From the NCBI RefSeq assembly GCF_045679555.1, contig NC_092091.1, positions 76,032,730 to 76,096,729 on the forward strand: a DNA stretch of 64,000 bases, read 5' to 3'. The notes under the pieces are model-generated. The model searched no databases. It was not told where the DNA came from and worked only from the letters and a program-made list of their open reading frames with translations. Shown piece by piece: positions 47,181-64,000 of this stretch; the first letter of the stretch is position 1; every line of letters begins with the position of its first letter. Source of the stretch: Salvelinus alpinus (Eukaryota > Chordata > Actinopteri > Salmoniformes > Salmonidae). Made by a program: the position numbers and the translations under genes.

Positions 47181-47439
47181 ACTCTTGGCAACGAGGATGG
47201 GATGGATAATGGCAGTCTTCAACTGATTCCAGAGTGAAGACAGGTCAACCATGCACAGGGAATTCTCACTCCACATAGAGGTTGGAGCAGATGAAACCCT
47301 CCTGTAATCACTGGAGCAGGGGAGACTGTCTACTCTATCCTAAACACATTTAGATAAGACCTGGATTCTTTGATCATGGGTTAACAAGCTTAGTTTTAAG
47401 AAAATGAGCGCTAAGTTTTAAGAAAATAGCGAGCTCAGT

Positions 47440-47795
47440 GAATGAGAGATAGGGCTAGAGTCCTCTTGAAAGAAGGGTCCTTTCTCAAAAAGGGGTGTGA
47501 GTCCTCTGAGAGAAGGCTGAATGAGAGATAGGGGCAGAGTCCTCTTGAAAGAAGGGTCCTTTTTCAAAAAGGGGTGTGAGTCCTCTGAGAGAAGACTGAA
47601 TGAGAGATAGGGGCAGAGTCCTCTTGAAAGAAGGGTCCTTTTTCAAAAAGGGGTGTGAGTCCTCTGAGAGAAGACTGAATGAGAGATAGGGGCAGAGTCC
47701 TCTTGAAAGAAGGGTCCTTTCTCAAAAAGGGGTGTGAGTCCTCTGAGAGAAGACTGAATGAGAGATAGGGGTAGAGTCCTCTTGAAAGAAGGGCC
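47440..47795. repeat. 79-bp tandem repeat in the retroviral leader, about 4.5 copies
   Basis: AATGAGAGATAGGGGCAGAG recurs at about 47440, 47519, 47598, 47677 and 47757. Between LTR and gag, the non-coding leader 47190-48400 holds this array and no other recognised feature. Confidence 0.9.
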
Positions 47796-48408
47796 TTTTG
47801 GTATTTTCTCTATTATTGGGATTGGAAGGGTCCTTTCTCAAAAACGACTCAAAGGGGTTTGAGTCCTCTGCAAGAGGGCTGCTGAGGGATGCTGAGCAAG
47901 AAGGGTCTATTCTCTATTATATGGGTTGGCTGATTGGGAGATGTGGGCAGAGTCCTCTTGAGAGATGGGAGTATGAATGGGAGATAGGGGTAGAGTCTTC
48001 TTAAAGAAGGAAATGTATTAATGTATAAGTGATGGTGTCAGCGAGGATGTAATGTTAAATTAGAAACTGTAACGTTGAGCGTTAGCCGATTAGAAAAGTT
48101 GTTGGGAGACAGTGGTTTGGATGATCGTGACAGCATCGTGGTGTAAACGGGGCTGTTACAGTACTCATCAGACATATACTGGAAAAGTGAGAGAAGTGCA
48201 TCTGGGAGAAGATATACTTTGGAGTTCTTTCCCATTTGGGGGAAAAGAGCTCGGGATTATTATTATAAAGATAAGGCTTAAGATCAGGTTTTTTTTCCAT
48301 TTGTAAGCATATGTAAAAAGATTGCTTGTTTGTACTGTAACTTGTTATACTGTAAAGAAGTATCCGTTATACTGATCAATATTGTTTTTCTGTATTTTAC
48401 CGAGGAAA

Positions 48409-49155
48409 ATGGAGAAAAAAAAAGGAAAACCGGTGGTTCCTGAGGCCACCGGACCGAACCGATCCATGACGAGACTATTGGGAGAGTGGGCAATGAGTGA
48501 GATTCCACTGTGTCACAAGGAAGGTGGTTTTCCACTAGGAGGGAGACTTGAGGACTATGAAAGACTAAAGAAAAGGGGAAAGCCAGGAGTGAACTGGGGC
48601 CTATTTAGAAAATGGGAAGTGCACAGAGCTGTGTGTATGAACTGTGCGGGATGAGAGTACAAAGAGCCAGATGAGGTCTGGGAACACATGAAACATGAAA
48701 GACAATTCTCAGATATAGAAGAAAAGGAGAAGACAAAGAAAGACACTAAACTACAGATCAGCTGGTTTTCTACCAAGGGAAATCCCCAAATCCACAACCA
48801 TATGCTCCACATCCACAACCATATGCTCCACATCCACAACCATATGCTCCACATCCACAACCATATGCTCCACATCCACAACCACATCCACAACCACAAC
48901 CATATGCAACCGGAGGGCTGCCGAGAGGAAAAGGAGCAGGTCACCCGCAGAGTGGTGGAGGACGATCCCGGGGAAGAGGCCGTGGCAGAGGAAATTCAAA
49001 AACTTCCGTCTGCTATACCTGCAATCAGCCTGGACACACTTCCCCGTTGTGTCTACAGACTGGCTGCTTTGTATGCAGCCAACCTGGTCATTTTAAGAGA
49101 GAATGCCCAAACGCTCAAGGCAACCCAGAACCAGAAGATCGTGGACCCTGGCTGA
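48409..49155 (+). pseudogene. Endogenous retrovirus gag remnant
   Basis: A gag-like frame starts at ATG 48409 and stops at 48652-48654; further gag-like sequence follows in shifted frames. A 21-bp unit (CATCCACAACCATATGCTCC plus A) repeats about four times at 48790-48880 and would encode a Pro/Tyr-rich stretch in the gag frame. Two CX2CX4HX4C zinc knuckles, typical of nucleocapsid, are readable at about 49008-49120 in a frame different from the longest open one. The region is much shorter than a usual gag, and the capsid part is not recognisable. Gag packages genomic RNA in intact viruses; this copy is broken by stops and frameshifts. Confidence 0.7.
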
Positions 49156-49250
49156 ATGCCCCTCCACACACAGCGGCGCTCAACCCAGGGTTCTGACGAG
49201 ATGGAGAAGAAGAGTAAGTTGAGACAAAGTCAGAAGATAGTGCTAGTCTT

Positions 49251-49460
49251 GTGCCACAGTTAGTGAAACTGCTCTTCTCTCCTCATCAGTCGTCAATGGT
49301 GCAAGTACAGATAGAATCTAAGTGGATTGAATTTCTATGCGATACGGGGGCAACCAGATCGGTTATTAATGCGAAATCATACCCAGACCCACCTCTGTCT
49401 GAAGCTACTGTCCTTTCGGTTAGGGCGTCGGGAGTGCCAATGACTGACCACTTAACTAAA
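49251..49460 (+). pseudogene. Endogenous retrovirus protease fragment
   Basis: A short frame with an FLCDTGATRSVI stretch (49330-49365) that matches the aspartic protease active-site loop (Asp-Thr-Gly) of retroviruses. It is cut off at 49461 by an LTR-like segment. Pol-like sequence resumes after about 50090. Confidence 0.75.
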
Positions 49461-50013
49461 TGATAAAATAATTTAAATGTTGACAGATAATGATTAAATA
49501 ATTCCACTCTGAATCCTTATAATTGTATGAAATGGATTAGAATCATAAAATTATTATTAATGATGTGTGTAGTTTTTGTCAGTAAAATTATAATTAATGA
49601 TGTGTGTAGTTTTAGTCAGAATTAGGGTAAAACAATATATCTGTACAATATATCTTTATAGTATCTTAAACACAGACTGTCTGAGCAAAATTCGGTGCCG
49701 ACCTGGCTAGGCCTCTGAGAGATTTGGGAGGGGCGGGGAGTACTTCTCACGGTCTCCCTAATCTTGGGGGAGGACCCTATTCTTGGGGGAGGACAGGGAG
49801 TACCTCTCATGGTCTCCCTAATCTTTGTCGGCTGGGTAGTGATACAGTATGTGCGTAGGATACCTGCTGTTTGTGTGTGAAGGTATGGGCGTAAGGAGCC
49901 AGTATAAAATGAATGGTTTTGTATTGTGGACTTCAGAGCGTTCTCGTGAATAAACATTTGACTATTGTAGGCTGGGCCTCTGTCTGTTTTCATTTCAACC
50001 AGTATCTTACAAA
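49461..50013 (+). mobile_element. LTR-like segment interrupting the retroviral pol region
   Basis: Begins TGATAAAATAATT and ends CAGTATCTTACA, with a TATAAAA-type box near 49902, an AATAAA signal near 49950 and a GT/T-rich region after it, the order expected of an LTR. No clear target duplication (TAAA against AATT), so the borders are uncertain. It contains two short repeats of TTAATGATGTGTGTAGTTTT. Confidence 0.45.
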
Positions 50014-50089
50014 TTCTGTGTTGCAGACTGAGTAGTTTAATTGAAGTTCAGTTTATGAACATTGAGAACATAATTCTCATAACACTAAA

Positions 50090-50760
50090 CCACTTATGGT
50101 GAAGTTGGGAGACGTGACTTTAGCGCACACTTTCCTGGCATCTCCAAATTGTCCTAAAATTTGTTGGCCAGAGACCTCCTATGCAAATTTGGGATTGAGG
50201 TTCACTGTGATACTAGTGGAGTAAACATTTCTACTCCTCCGAGTTGTGAACAATTGGTACATGTCCATTTTGATTCTTTAGACTGGTTATACTCTGACAA
50301 CTTAGTTGATGGGGAGATGACCAAAGATATTGCGAATTTGGCTAAACATTGGTGGGTAACTGGGGGCATGTGAAAGAACCCGATGATTTGCATTGTACCG
50401 CATATTATTCAAAACACTGTCGAGATGAGGGGTTTGAAATAGACTGGGGTATTGATAAGGTGTCTAAATCAAAAATGCCATGTGTTAGATAATCCGTAAA
50501 GTATTTGGGTAACGATGTCACTTCTGAAGGGAGAAAATTGGGTACTGAGAGAGTGGAGGCTATATTGGCAGTGCCTAAACCTCTTACCAAACAACACATG
50601 ATGTAACTACTGGGGATGACTGGCTACTGCAAAGCCCCGGCTGCCTGACTATGCTGAAATAGTCATGCCCCTTCAAGCTTGTATTTATGGTCACCAAATG
50701 ACCACAGGATCCTGATATTTGGAATGCGAATGCAGAATCAGCTATGGTTGCTCTATGGAG
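50090..50760 (+). pseudogene. Endogenous retrovirus pol fragments
   Basis: Starts with a segment around LARDLLCKFGIEV (50161 onward), as found at the protease/reverse transcriptase junction. It stops at 50371-50373. Another piece at 50490-50640 resembles the connection after the reverse transcriptase core (RVEAILAVPKPLTKQ, then GMTGYC). The catalytic YXDD core is absent, so a deletion removed it. The sequence runs straight into the 45-bp array at about 50755. Not functional. Confidence 0.7.
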
Positions 50761-53700
50761 TAACATGGAGTAACATCTAGTTGTTAAAGGACTAATGAAT
50801 CACTATGGTATGGAGTAACATCTAGATGTTAAAGGACTAATGAATCACTATGGTATGGAGTAACATCTAGTTGTTAAAGGACTAATGAATCACTATGGTA
50901 TGGAGTAACATCTAGATGTTAAAGGACTAATGAATCACTATGGTATGGAGTAACATCTAGATGTTAAAGGACTAATGAATCACTATGGTGTGGAGCAGCA
51001 TCTAGTTGTTAAAGGACTAATGAATCACTATGGTATGGAGTGACCTCTAGTTGTTAAAGGACTAATGAATCACTATGGTATGGAGTGACATCTAGTTGTT
51101 AAAGGACTAATGAATCACTATGGTATGGAGTAACATCTAGTTGTTAAAGGACTAATGCATCACTATGGTATGGAGTAACATCTAGTTGTTAAAGGACTAA
51201 TGAATCACTATGGTATGTAGTAACATCTAGTTGTTAATGAATCACTATGGTATGGAGTAACATCTAGATGTTAAAGGACTAATGAATCACTATGGTATGG
51301 AGTAACATCTAGTTGTTAAAGGACTAATGAATCACTATGGTATGGAGTAACATCTAGTTGTTAAAGGACTAATGAATCACTATGGTATGGAGTAACATCT
51401 AGTTGTTAAAGGACTAATGAATCACTATGGAATGGAGTAACATCAAGTTGTTAAAGGACTAATGAATAACTATGGTATGGAGTAACATCTAGTTGTTAAA
51501 GGACTAATGAATCACTATGGTATGGAGTAACATCTAGTTGTTAAAGGACTAATGAATCACTATGGTGTGGAGTAACATCTAGATGTTAAAGGACTAATGA
51601 ATCACTATGGTATGGAGTAACATCTAGATGTTAAAGGACTAATGAATCACTATGGTGTGGAGCAGCATCTAGTTGTTAAAGGACTAATGAATCACTATGG
51701 TATGGAGTGACCTCTAGTTGTTAAAGGACTAATGAATCACTATGGTATGGAGTGACATCTAGTTGTTAAAGGACTAATGCATCACTATGGTATGGAGTAA
51801 CATCTAGTTGTTAAAGGACTAATGAATCACTATGGTATGTAGTAACATCTAGTTGTTAATGAATCACTATGGTATGGAATAACATCTAGATGTTAAAGGA
51901 CTAATGAATCACTATGGTATGGAGTAACATCTAGTTGTTAAAGGACTAATGAATCACTATGTTATGGAGTAACATCTAGTTGTTAAAGGACTAATGAATC
52001 ACTATGGTATGGAGTAACATCTAGTTGTTAAATGACTAATGAATCACTATGGAATGGAGTAACATCAAGTTGTTAAAGGACTAATGAATCACTATGGTGT
52101 GGAGCAGCATCTAGTTGTTAAAGGACTAATGAATCACTATGGTATGGAGCAGCATCTAGTTGTTAAAGAATCACTATGGTATGTAGTAACATCTAGTTGT
52201 TAAAGGACTAATGAATCACTATGGTATGGAGTAACATCTAGTTGTTATAGGACTAATGAATCACTATGGTATGGAGTAACATCTAGTTGTTAATGAATCA
52301 CTATGGTATGTAGTAACATCTAGTTGTTAAAGGACTAATGAATCACTATGGTATGGAGTAACATCTAGTTGTTAAAGGACTAATGAATCACTATGGTATG
52401 GAGTGACATCTAGTTGTTAAAGGACTAATGAATCACTATGGTATGGAGTAACATCTAGTTGTTAATGAATCACTATGGTATGTAGTAACATCTAGATGTT
52501 AAAGAACTAATGAATCACTATGGTATGGAGTAACATCTAGTTGTTAAAGGACTAATGAATCACTATGGTATGGAGTAACATCTAGTTGTTAATGAATCAC
52601 TATGGTATGTAGTAACATCTAGATGTTAAAGGACTAATGAATCACTATGGTATGGAGTAACATCTAGTTGTTAAAGGACTAATGAATCACTATGGAATGG
52701 AGTAACATCAAGTTGTTAAAGGACTAATGAATCACTATGGTGTGGAGCAGCATCTAGTTGATAAAGGACTAATGAATCACTATGGTATGGAGCAGCATCT
52801 AGTTGTTAAAGGACTAATGAATCACTATGGTATGGAGCAGCATCTAGTTGTTAATGAATCACTATGGTATGTAGTAACATCTAGTTGTTAAAGGACTAAT
52901 GAATCACTATGGTATGGAGTAACATCTAGTTGTTATAGGACTAATGAATCACTATGGTATGGAGCAGCATCTAGTTGTTAATGAATCACTATGGTATGTA
53001 GTAACATCTAGTTGTTAAAGGACTAATGAATCACTATGGTATGGAGTAACATCTAGTTGTTAAAGGACTAATGAATCACTATGGTATGGAGTAACATCTA
53101 GTTGTTAAAGGACTAATGAATCACTATGGTATGGAGTAACATCTAGTTGTTAATGAATCACTATGGTATGTAGTAACATCTAGATGTTAAAGAACTAATG
53201 AATCACTATGGTATGGAGTAACATCTAGTTGTTAAAGGACTAATGAATCACTATGGTATGTAGTAACATCTAGTTGTTAAAGGACTAATGAATCACTATG
53301 GTATGTAGTAACATCTAGTTGTTAAAGGACTAATGAATCACTATGGTGTGGAGCAGCATCTAGTTGTTAAAGGACTAATGAATCACTATGGTATGTAGTA
53401 ACATCTCGTTGTTAAAGGACTAATGAATCACTATGGTATGTAGTAACATCTAGTTGTTAAAGGACTAATGAATCACTATGGTATGTAGTAACATCTCGTT
53501 GTTAAAGGACTAATGAATCACTATGGTATGTAGTAACATCTAGTTGTTAAAGGACTAATGAATCACTATGGTATGGAGTAACATCTAGATGTTAAAGAAC
53601 TAATGAATCACTATGGTATGGAGTAACATCTAGTTGTTAAAGGACTAATGAATCACTATGGTATGGAGTAACATCTAGTTGTTAATGAATCACTATGGTA

Positions 53701-54330
53701 TGTAGTAACATCTAGATGTTAAAGGACTAATGAATCACTATGGTGTGGAGCAGCATCTAGTTGTTAAAGGACTAATGAATCACTATGGTATGTAGTAACA
53801 TCTAGTTGTTAAAGGACTAATGAATCACTATGGTATGTAGTAACATCTAGTTGTTAAAGGACTAATGAATCACTATGGTATGGAGTAATATCTAGTTGTT
53901 AAAGGACTAATGAATCACTATGGTATGGAGTAACATCTAGATGTTAAAGGACTAATGAATCACTATGGTATGGAGTAACATCTAGTTGTTAAAGGACTAA
54001 TGAATCACTATGATATGGAGTAACATCTAGTTGTTAAAGGACTAATGAATCACTATGGTATGGAGTGACATCTAGTTGTTAAAGGACTAATGAATCACTA
54101 TGGTATGGAGTAACATCTAGTTGTTAAAGGACTAATGAATCACTATGGTATGTAGTGACATCTAGTTGTTAAAGGACTAATGAATCACTATGGTATGGAG
54201 TAACATCTAGTTGTTAATGAATCACTATGGTATGGAGTAACATCTAGTTGTTAAAGGACTAATGAATCACTATGGTATGGCGCGACATCTCGTTGTTAAA
54301 GGACTAATGAATCACTATTGTATGGTGAAG
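50755..54330. repeat. 45-bp minisatellite, about 80 copies
   Basis: Units of TAACATCTAGTTGTTAAAGG followed by ACTAATGAATCACTATGGTATGGAG in pieces, with a short variant lacking AAAGGACTAATG and variants GAGCAGCATC, GTAGTAACATC and CTAGATG. The pol remnant just before the array contains AATCAGCTATGG and CTATGGAGTAACAT, so the array probably seeded there. Blocks of the same variant order recur (about 50990-51470 and 51650-52130), showing higher-order duplication. Stops occur in all frames. Confidence 0.95.
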
Positions 54331-54640
54331 CTGTGTGTAATAGATTGATAATTGACATGATGACAAATATGATATATTGTTGAGATTTTTGTATTGTAAA
54401 AAGTTTTGTTTGTTTAATTCTTCAAATTGAAAATGTATTTAGATGTCTTGTTTTTGACCCAAATCAATAAACATAGTGAACAGCATCATCTTAGTTCATT
54501 TATTCATTTACTAGACCTACTGTTGACCAATAATAACTTGTGTTTGTTATGACAGATCACTTATATTATTAGGACAAAAAAACATGAATAAGAGTTAAAA
54601 ATAAAGCAGGGAACAGAATGAACAAGGGATGAAGAGGAAG
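54331..54640. other. AT-rich spacer without recognised gene
   Basis: AT-rich sequence with one AATAAA at about 54466. No exon, RNA gene or known repeat is recognised. It separates the 45-bp array from the unit D 5' flank. Confidence 0.5.
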
Positions 54641-54667
54641 TTACACACAACTGTCTGGTCCACAAGG

Positions 54668-55100
54668 CTGAATCCCAAATGGCATCCTATTCTCTATGTA
54701 GTGGACTTAAAGAGAATATGGTGCCATTTGTCTCACATCCCAATAGTCTCCTTCTTATTGGTGGATGGAGCCTTGACACATTCTAACACCTACAGCCTTC
54801 TTATTGGTGGATAGAGCCTTGACACATTCTAACACCTACAGCCTTCTTATTGGTGGATAGAGCCTTGAAACATCCTGTCACCAGCTTTGGGCCACAGACA
54901 GAGAACAGAGAAGTACAGGATTTAGACACATCAGAACAACTTCTGCTCAGTCAGTTAGAAATGTAATCACACAGTAAGTCAATACTGTAAGTAAAAGTAA
55001 GTTTGAATCATAGATACTACAATAAGAGGTCAAACAGACTGAATTAGTTGATTCATTGATTGATTGGTGTAATCATTGATATTCGGTACAGTTAGTTAAG
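54668..55100 (+). promoter_or_regulatory. Candidate promoter of unit D with tripled inverted CCAAT box
   Basis: CTTCTTATTGGTGGAT occurs three times, near 54750, 54797 and 54844, within a ~47-bp unit containing AGCCTTGACACATTCTAACA. ATTGG is the reverse of CCAAT. Downstream, CAGTCAGTTAGAAATGTAAT and AGTCAATACTGTAAGTAAAA align with the B and C 5' flanks up to the ATG at 55101. B and C use GTGATTGG instead. The start of transcription is not shown. A MITE-like CCCAAATGGCATCC piece lies at 54672-54735. Confidence 0.4.
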
Positions 55101-63016
<7,916 letters not shown>

Positions 63017-63028
63017 CAGAAATAGCTA

Positions 63029-63197
63029 CACTACCGTTCAAAAGTTTAGGGTAACATAGAAATGTCCCTGTTTTTGAAAGAAAATGAAATGTTTTGTCTA
63101 TGAAAATGAAATAAAATTACCAGTAATACAGTGTAGACATTGTTAATGTTGTAAATGACTACTGTAGCTGGAAACGGCAGATTTTTTATGGAATATC
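63029..63197. mobile_element. Truncated Tc1-like end, 13 bp after the unit D stop codon
   Basis: Starts after TA with CACTACCGTTCAAAAGTTTA and contains GTAGACATTGTTAATGTTGT and GGAAACGGCAGATTTTTTAT, a recurrent salmonid Tc1-type end. It is cut at about 63199 by the next Tc1 element. It probably lies in the 3' UTR of unit D. Confidence 0.6.
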
Positions 63198-63199
63198 TA

Positions 63200-64000
63200 C
63201 AGTCGTGGCCAAAAGTTTTGAGAATGACACAAATATTAATTTTCACAGTTAGCTCCTTCAGTGTCTTTAGATATTTTTGTCAGATGTTACTATGGAATAC
63301 TGAAGTATAATCACAAGCATTTCATAAGTGTCAAAGGCATTTATTGACAATTACATGAAGTTGATGCAAAAACTCAATATTGGCAGTGTTGACCCTTCTT
63401 TTTCAAGACCTCTGCAATCCGCCCTGGCATGCTGTCAATTAACTTCTGGGCCACATCCTAACTGATGGTAGCCCATTCTTGCATAATCAATGCTTGGAGT
63501 TTGTCAGAATTTGTTGTTTGTCCACCCGCCTCTTGAGGATTGACGACAAGTTCTCAATGGGATTAAGGTCTGGGGAGTTTCCTGGCCATGGACCCAAAAT
63601 ATCAATGTTTTGTTCCCCGAGCCACTTTGTTATCACTTTTGCCTTAAGGCAAGGTGCTCCATCATGCTTGAAAATGCATTGTTCGTCACCAAACTGTTCC
63701 TGGATGGTTGGGAGAAGTTGCAGAGGATGTGTTGGTACCATTCTTTATTCATGGCTGTGTTCTTATGCAAAATTATGAGTGCGCCCACTCCCTTGGCTGA
63801 GAAGCAACCCCACACATGAATGGTCTCAGGATGCTTTACTGTTGGCATGACACAGGCTTGATGGTAGGGCTCACCTTGTCTTCTCCGGACAAGCTTTTTT
63901 CCGGATGACCCAAACTATTCGAAAGGGGATTCGTCAGAGAAATGACTTTACCCCAGTCCTCAGCAGTCCAATCCCTGTACCTTTTGCAGAATATCAGTCT
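63200..64000 (-). mobile_element. Tc1/mariner element, second family, running off the window
   Basis: TA at 63198-63199, then a terminal repeat CAGTCGTGGCCAAAAGTTTT. The transposase is on the minus strand. The other end lies beyond the window. Confidence 0.85.
63487..63848 (-). pseudogene. Tc1 transposase C-terminal part, frameshifted
   Basis: Two minus-strand frames: 63848-63633 with VWGCFSAKGVGAL (core block after the first Asp) and 63741-63487 with FKHDGAPCLKAK (second Asp) and WPGNSPDLNPIENL (last acidic residue), ending near the usual C-terminus. The motifs of the DDE core are all readable but split by a frameshift at about 63650-63740. The N-terminal part continues past the window end. 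Confidence 0.8.

Overview
Everything here is read from the raw sequence and from remembered family knowledge; no search was run. The window looks like a teleost nuclear genome, most likely a salmonid. It has split GT/AG genes, no prokaryotic gene organisation, very dense Tc1/mariner, LINE and endogenous retrovirus remnants, and interspersed repeats typical of salmon and trout, such as a LINE/SINE tail of the RSg-1/HpaI type.

The genes are a tandem cluster of type II C-type lectin-like receptors (CD209/asialoglycoprotein-receptor-like), all on the + strand. Unit A (14836-20246) has a neck exon and three lectin-domain exons; its 5' exons are not seen. Unit B (30547-32075) has an intact start exon, membrane exon and short neck exon, but its lectin domain is reduced to a scrap at 33938-34014. 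Unit C (34932-46013) has a full lectin domain, but its start exon is frameshifted. Unit D (55101-63016) is the only unit with an uninterrupted six-exon reading frame (260 residues). Exon phases are the same in all units (1-1-1-0-2), so B's 5' exons could splice onto C's 3' exons.

Layout. 1-9200: dispersed repeats, two inverted repeats, two TTAA-flanked elements and two short tandem arrays. 9210-14226: two LINEs in opposite orientation. 11872-20290: unit A block with a 2.5 kb minisatellite. 20300-34020: unit B, with its 5' flank swollen by a 43-bp minisatellite that is split by a nearly intact 5.9 kb CR1/L2-type LINE. 34020-46050: unit C with five tandem arrays. 46160-50760: a LINE tail and a broken endogenous retrovirus. 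50755-54330: a 45-bp minisatellite that seems to start inside the retroviral pol remnant. 54640-63020: unit D with a LINE and a Tc1 element in its introns. 63029-64000: nested Tc1 elements.

The main theme is that short gene segments, several of them exon/intron junctions, have grown into long tandem arrays in one paralogue while staying single-copy in the others. The strongest cases are a 41-bp array in unit C that repeats a complete 5' splice site about 55-60 times, and a unit D exon whose first ~65 bases are a frame-shifted copy of the beginning of its own last exon. I see no novel defence or enzyme system. The interest is in gene structure, splicing and repeat birth within an immune-receptor cluster.
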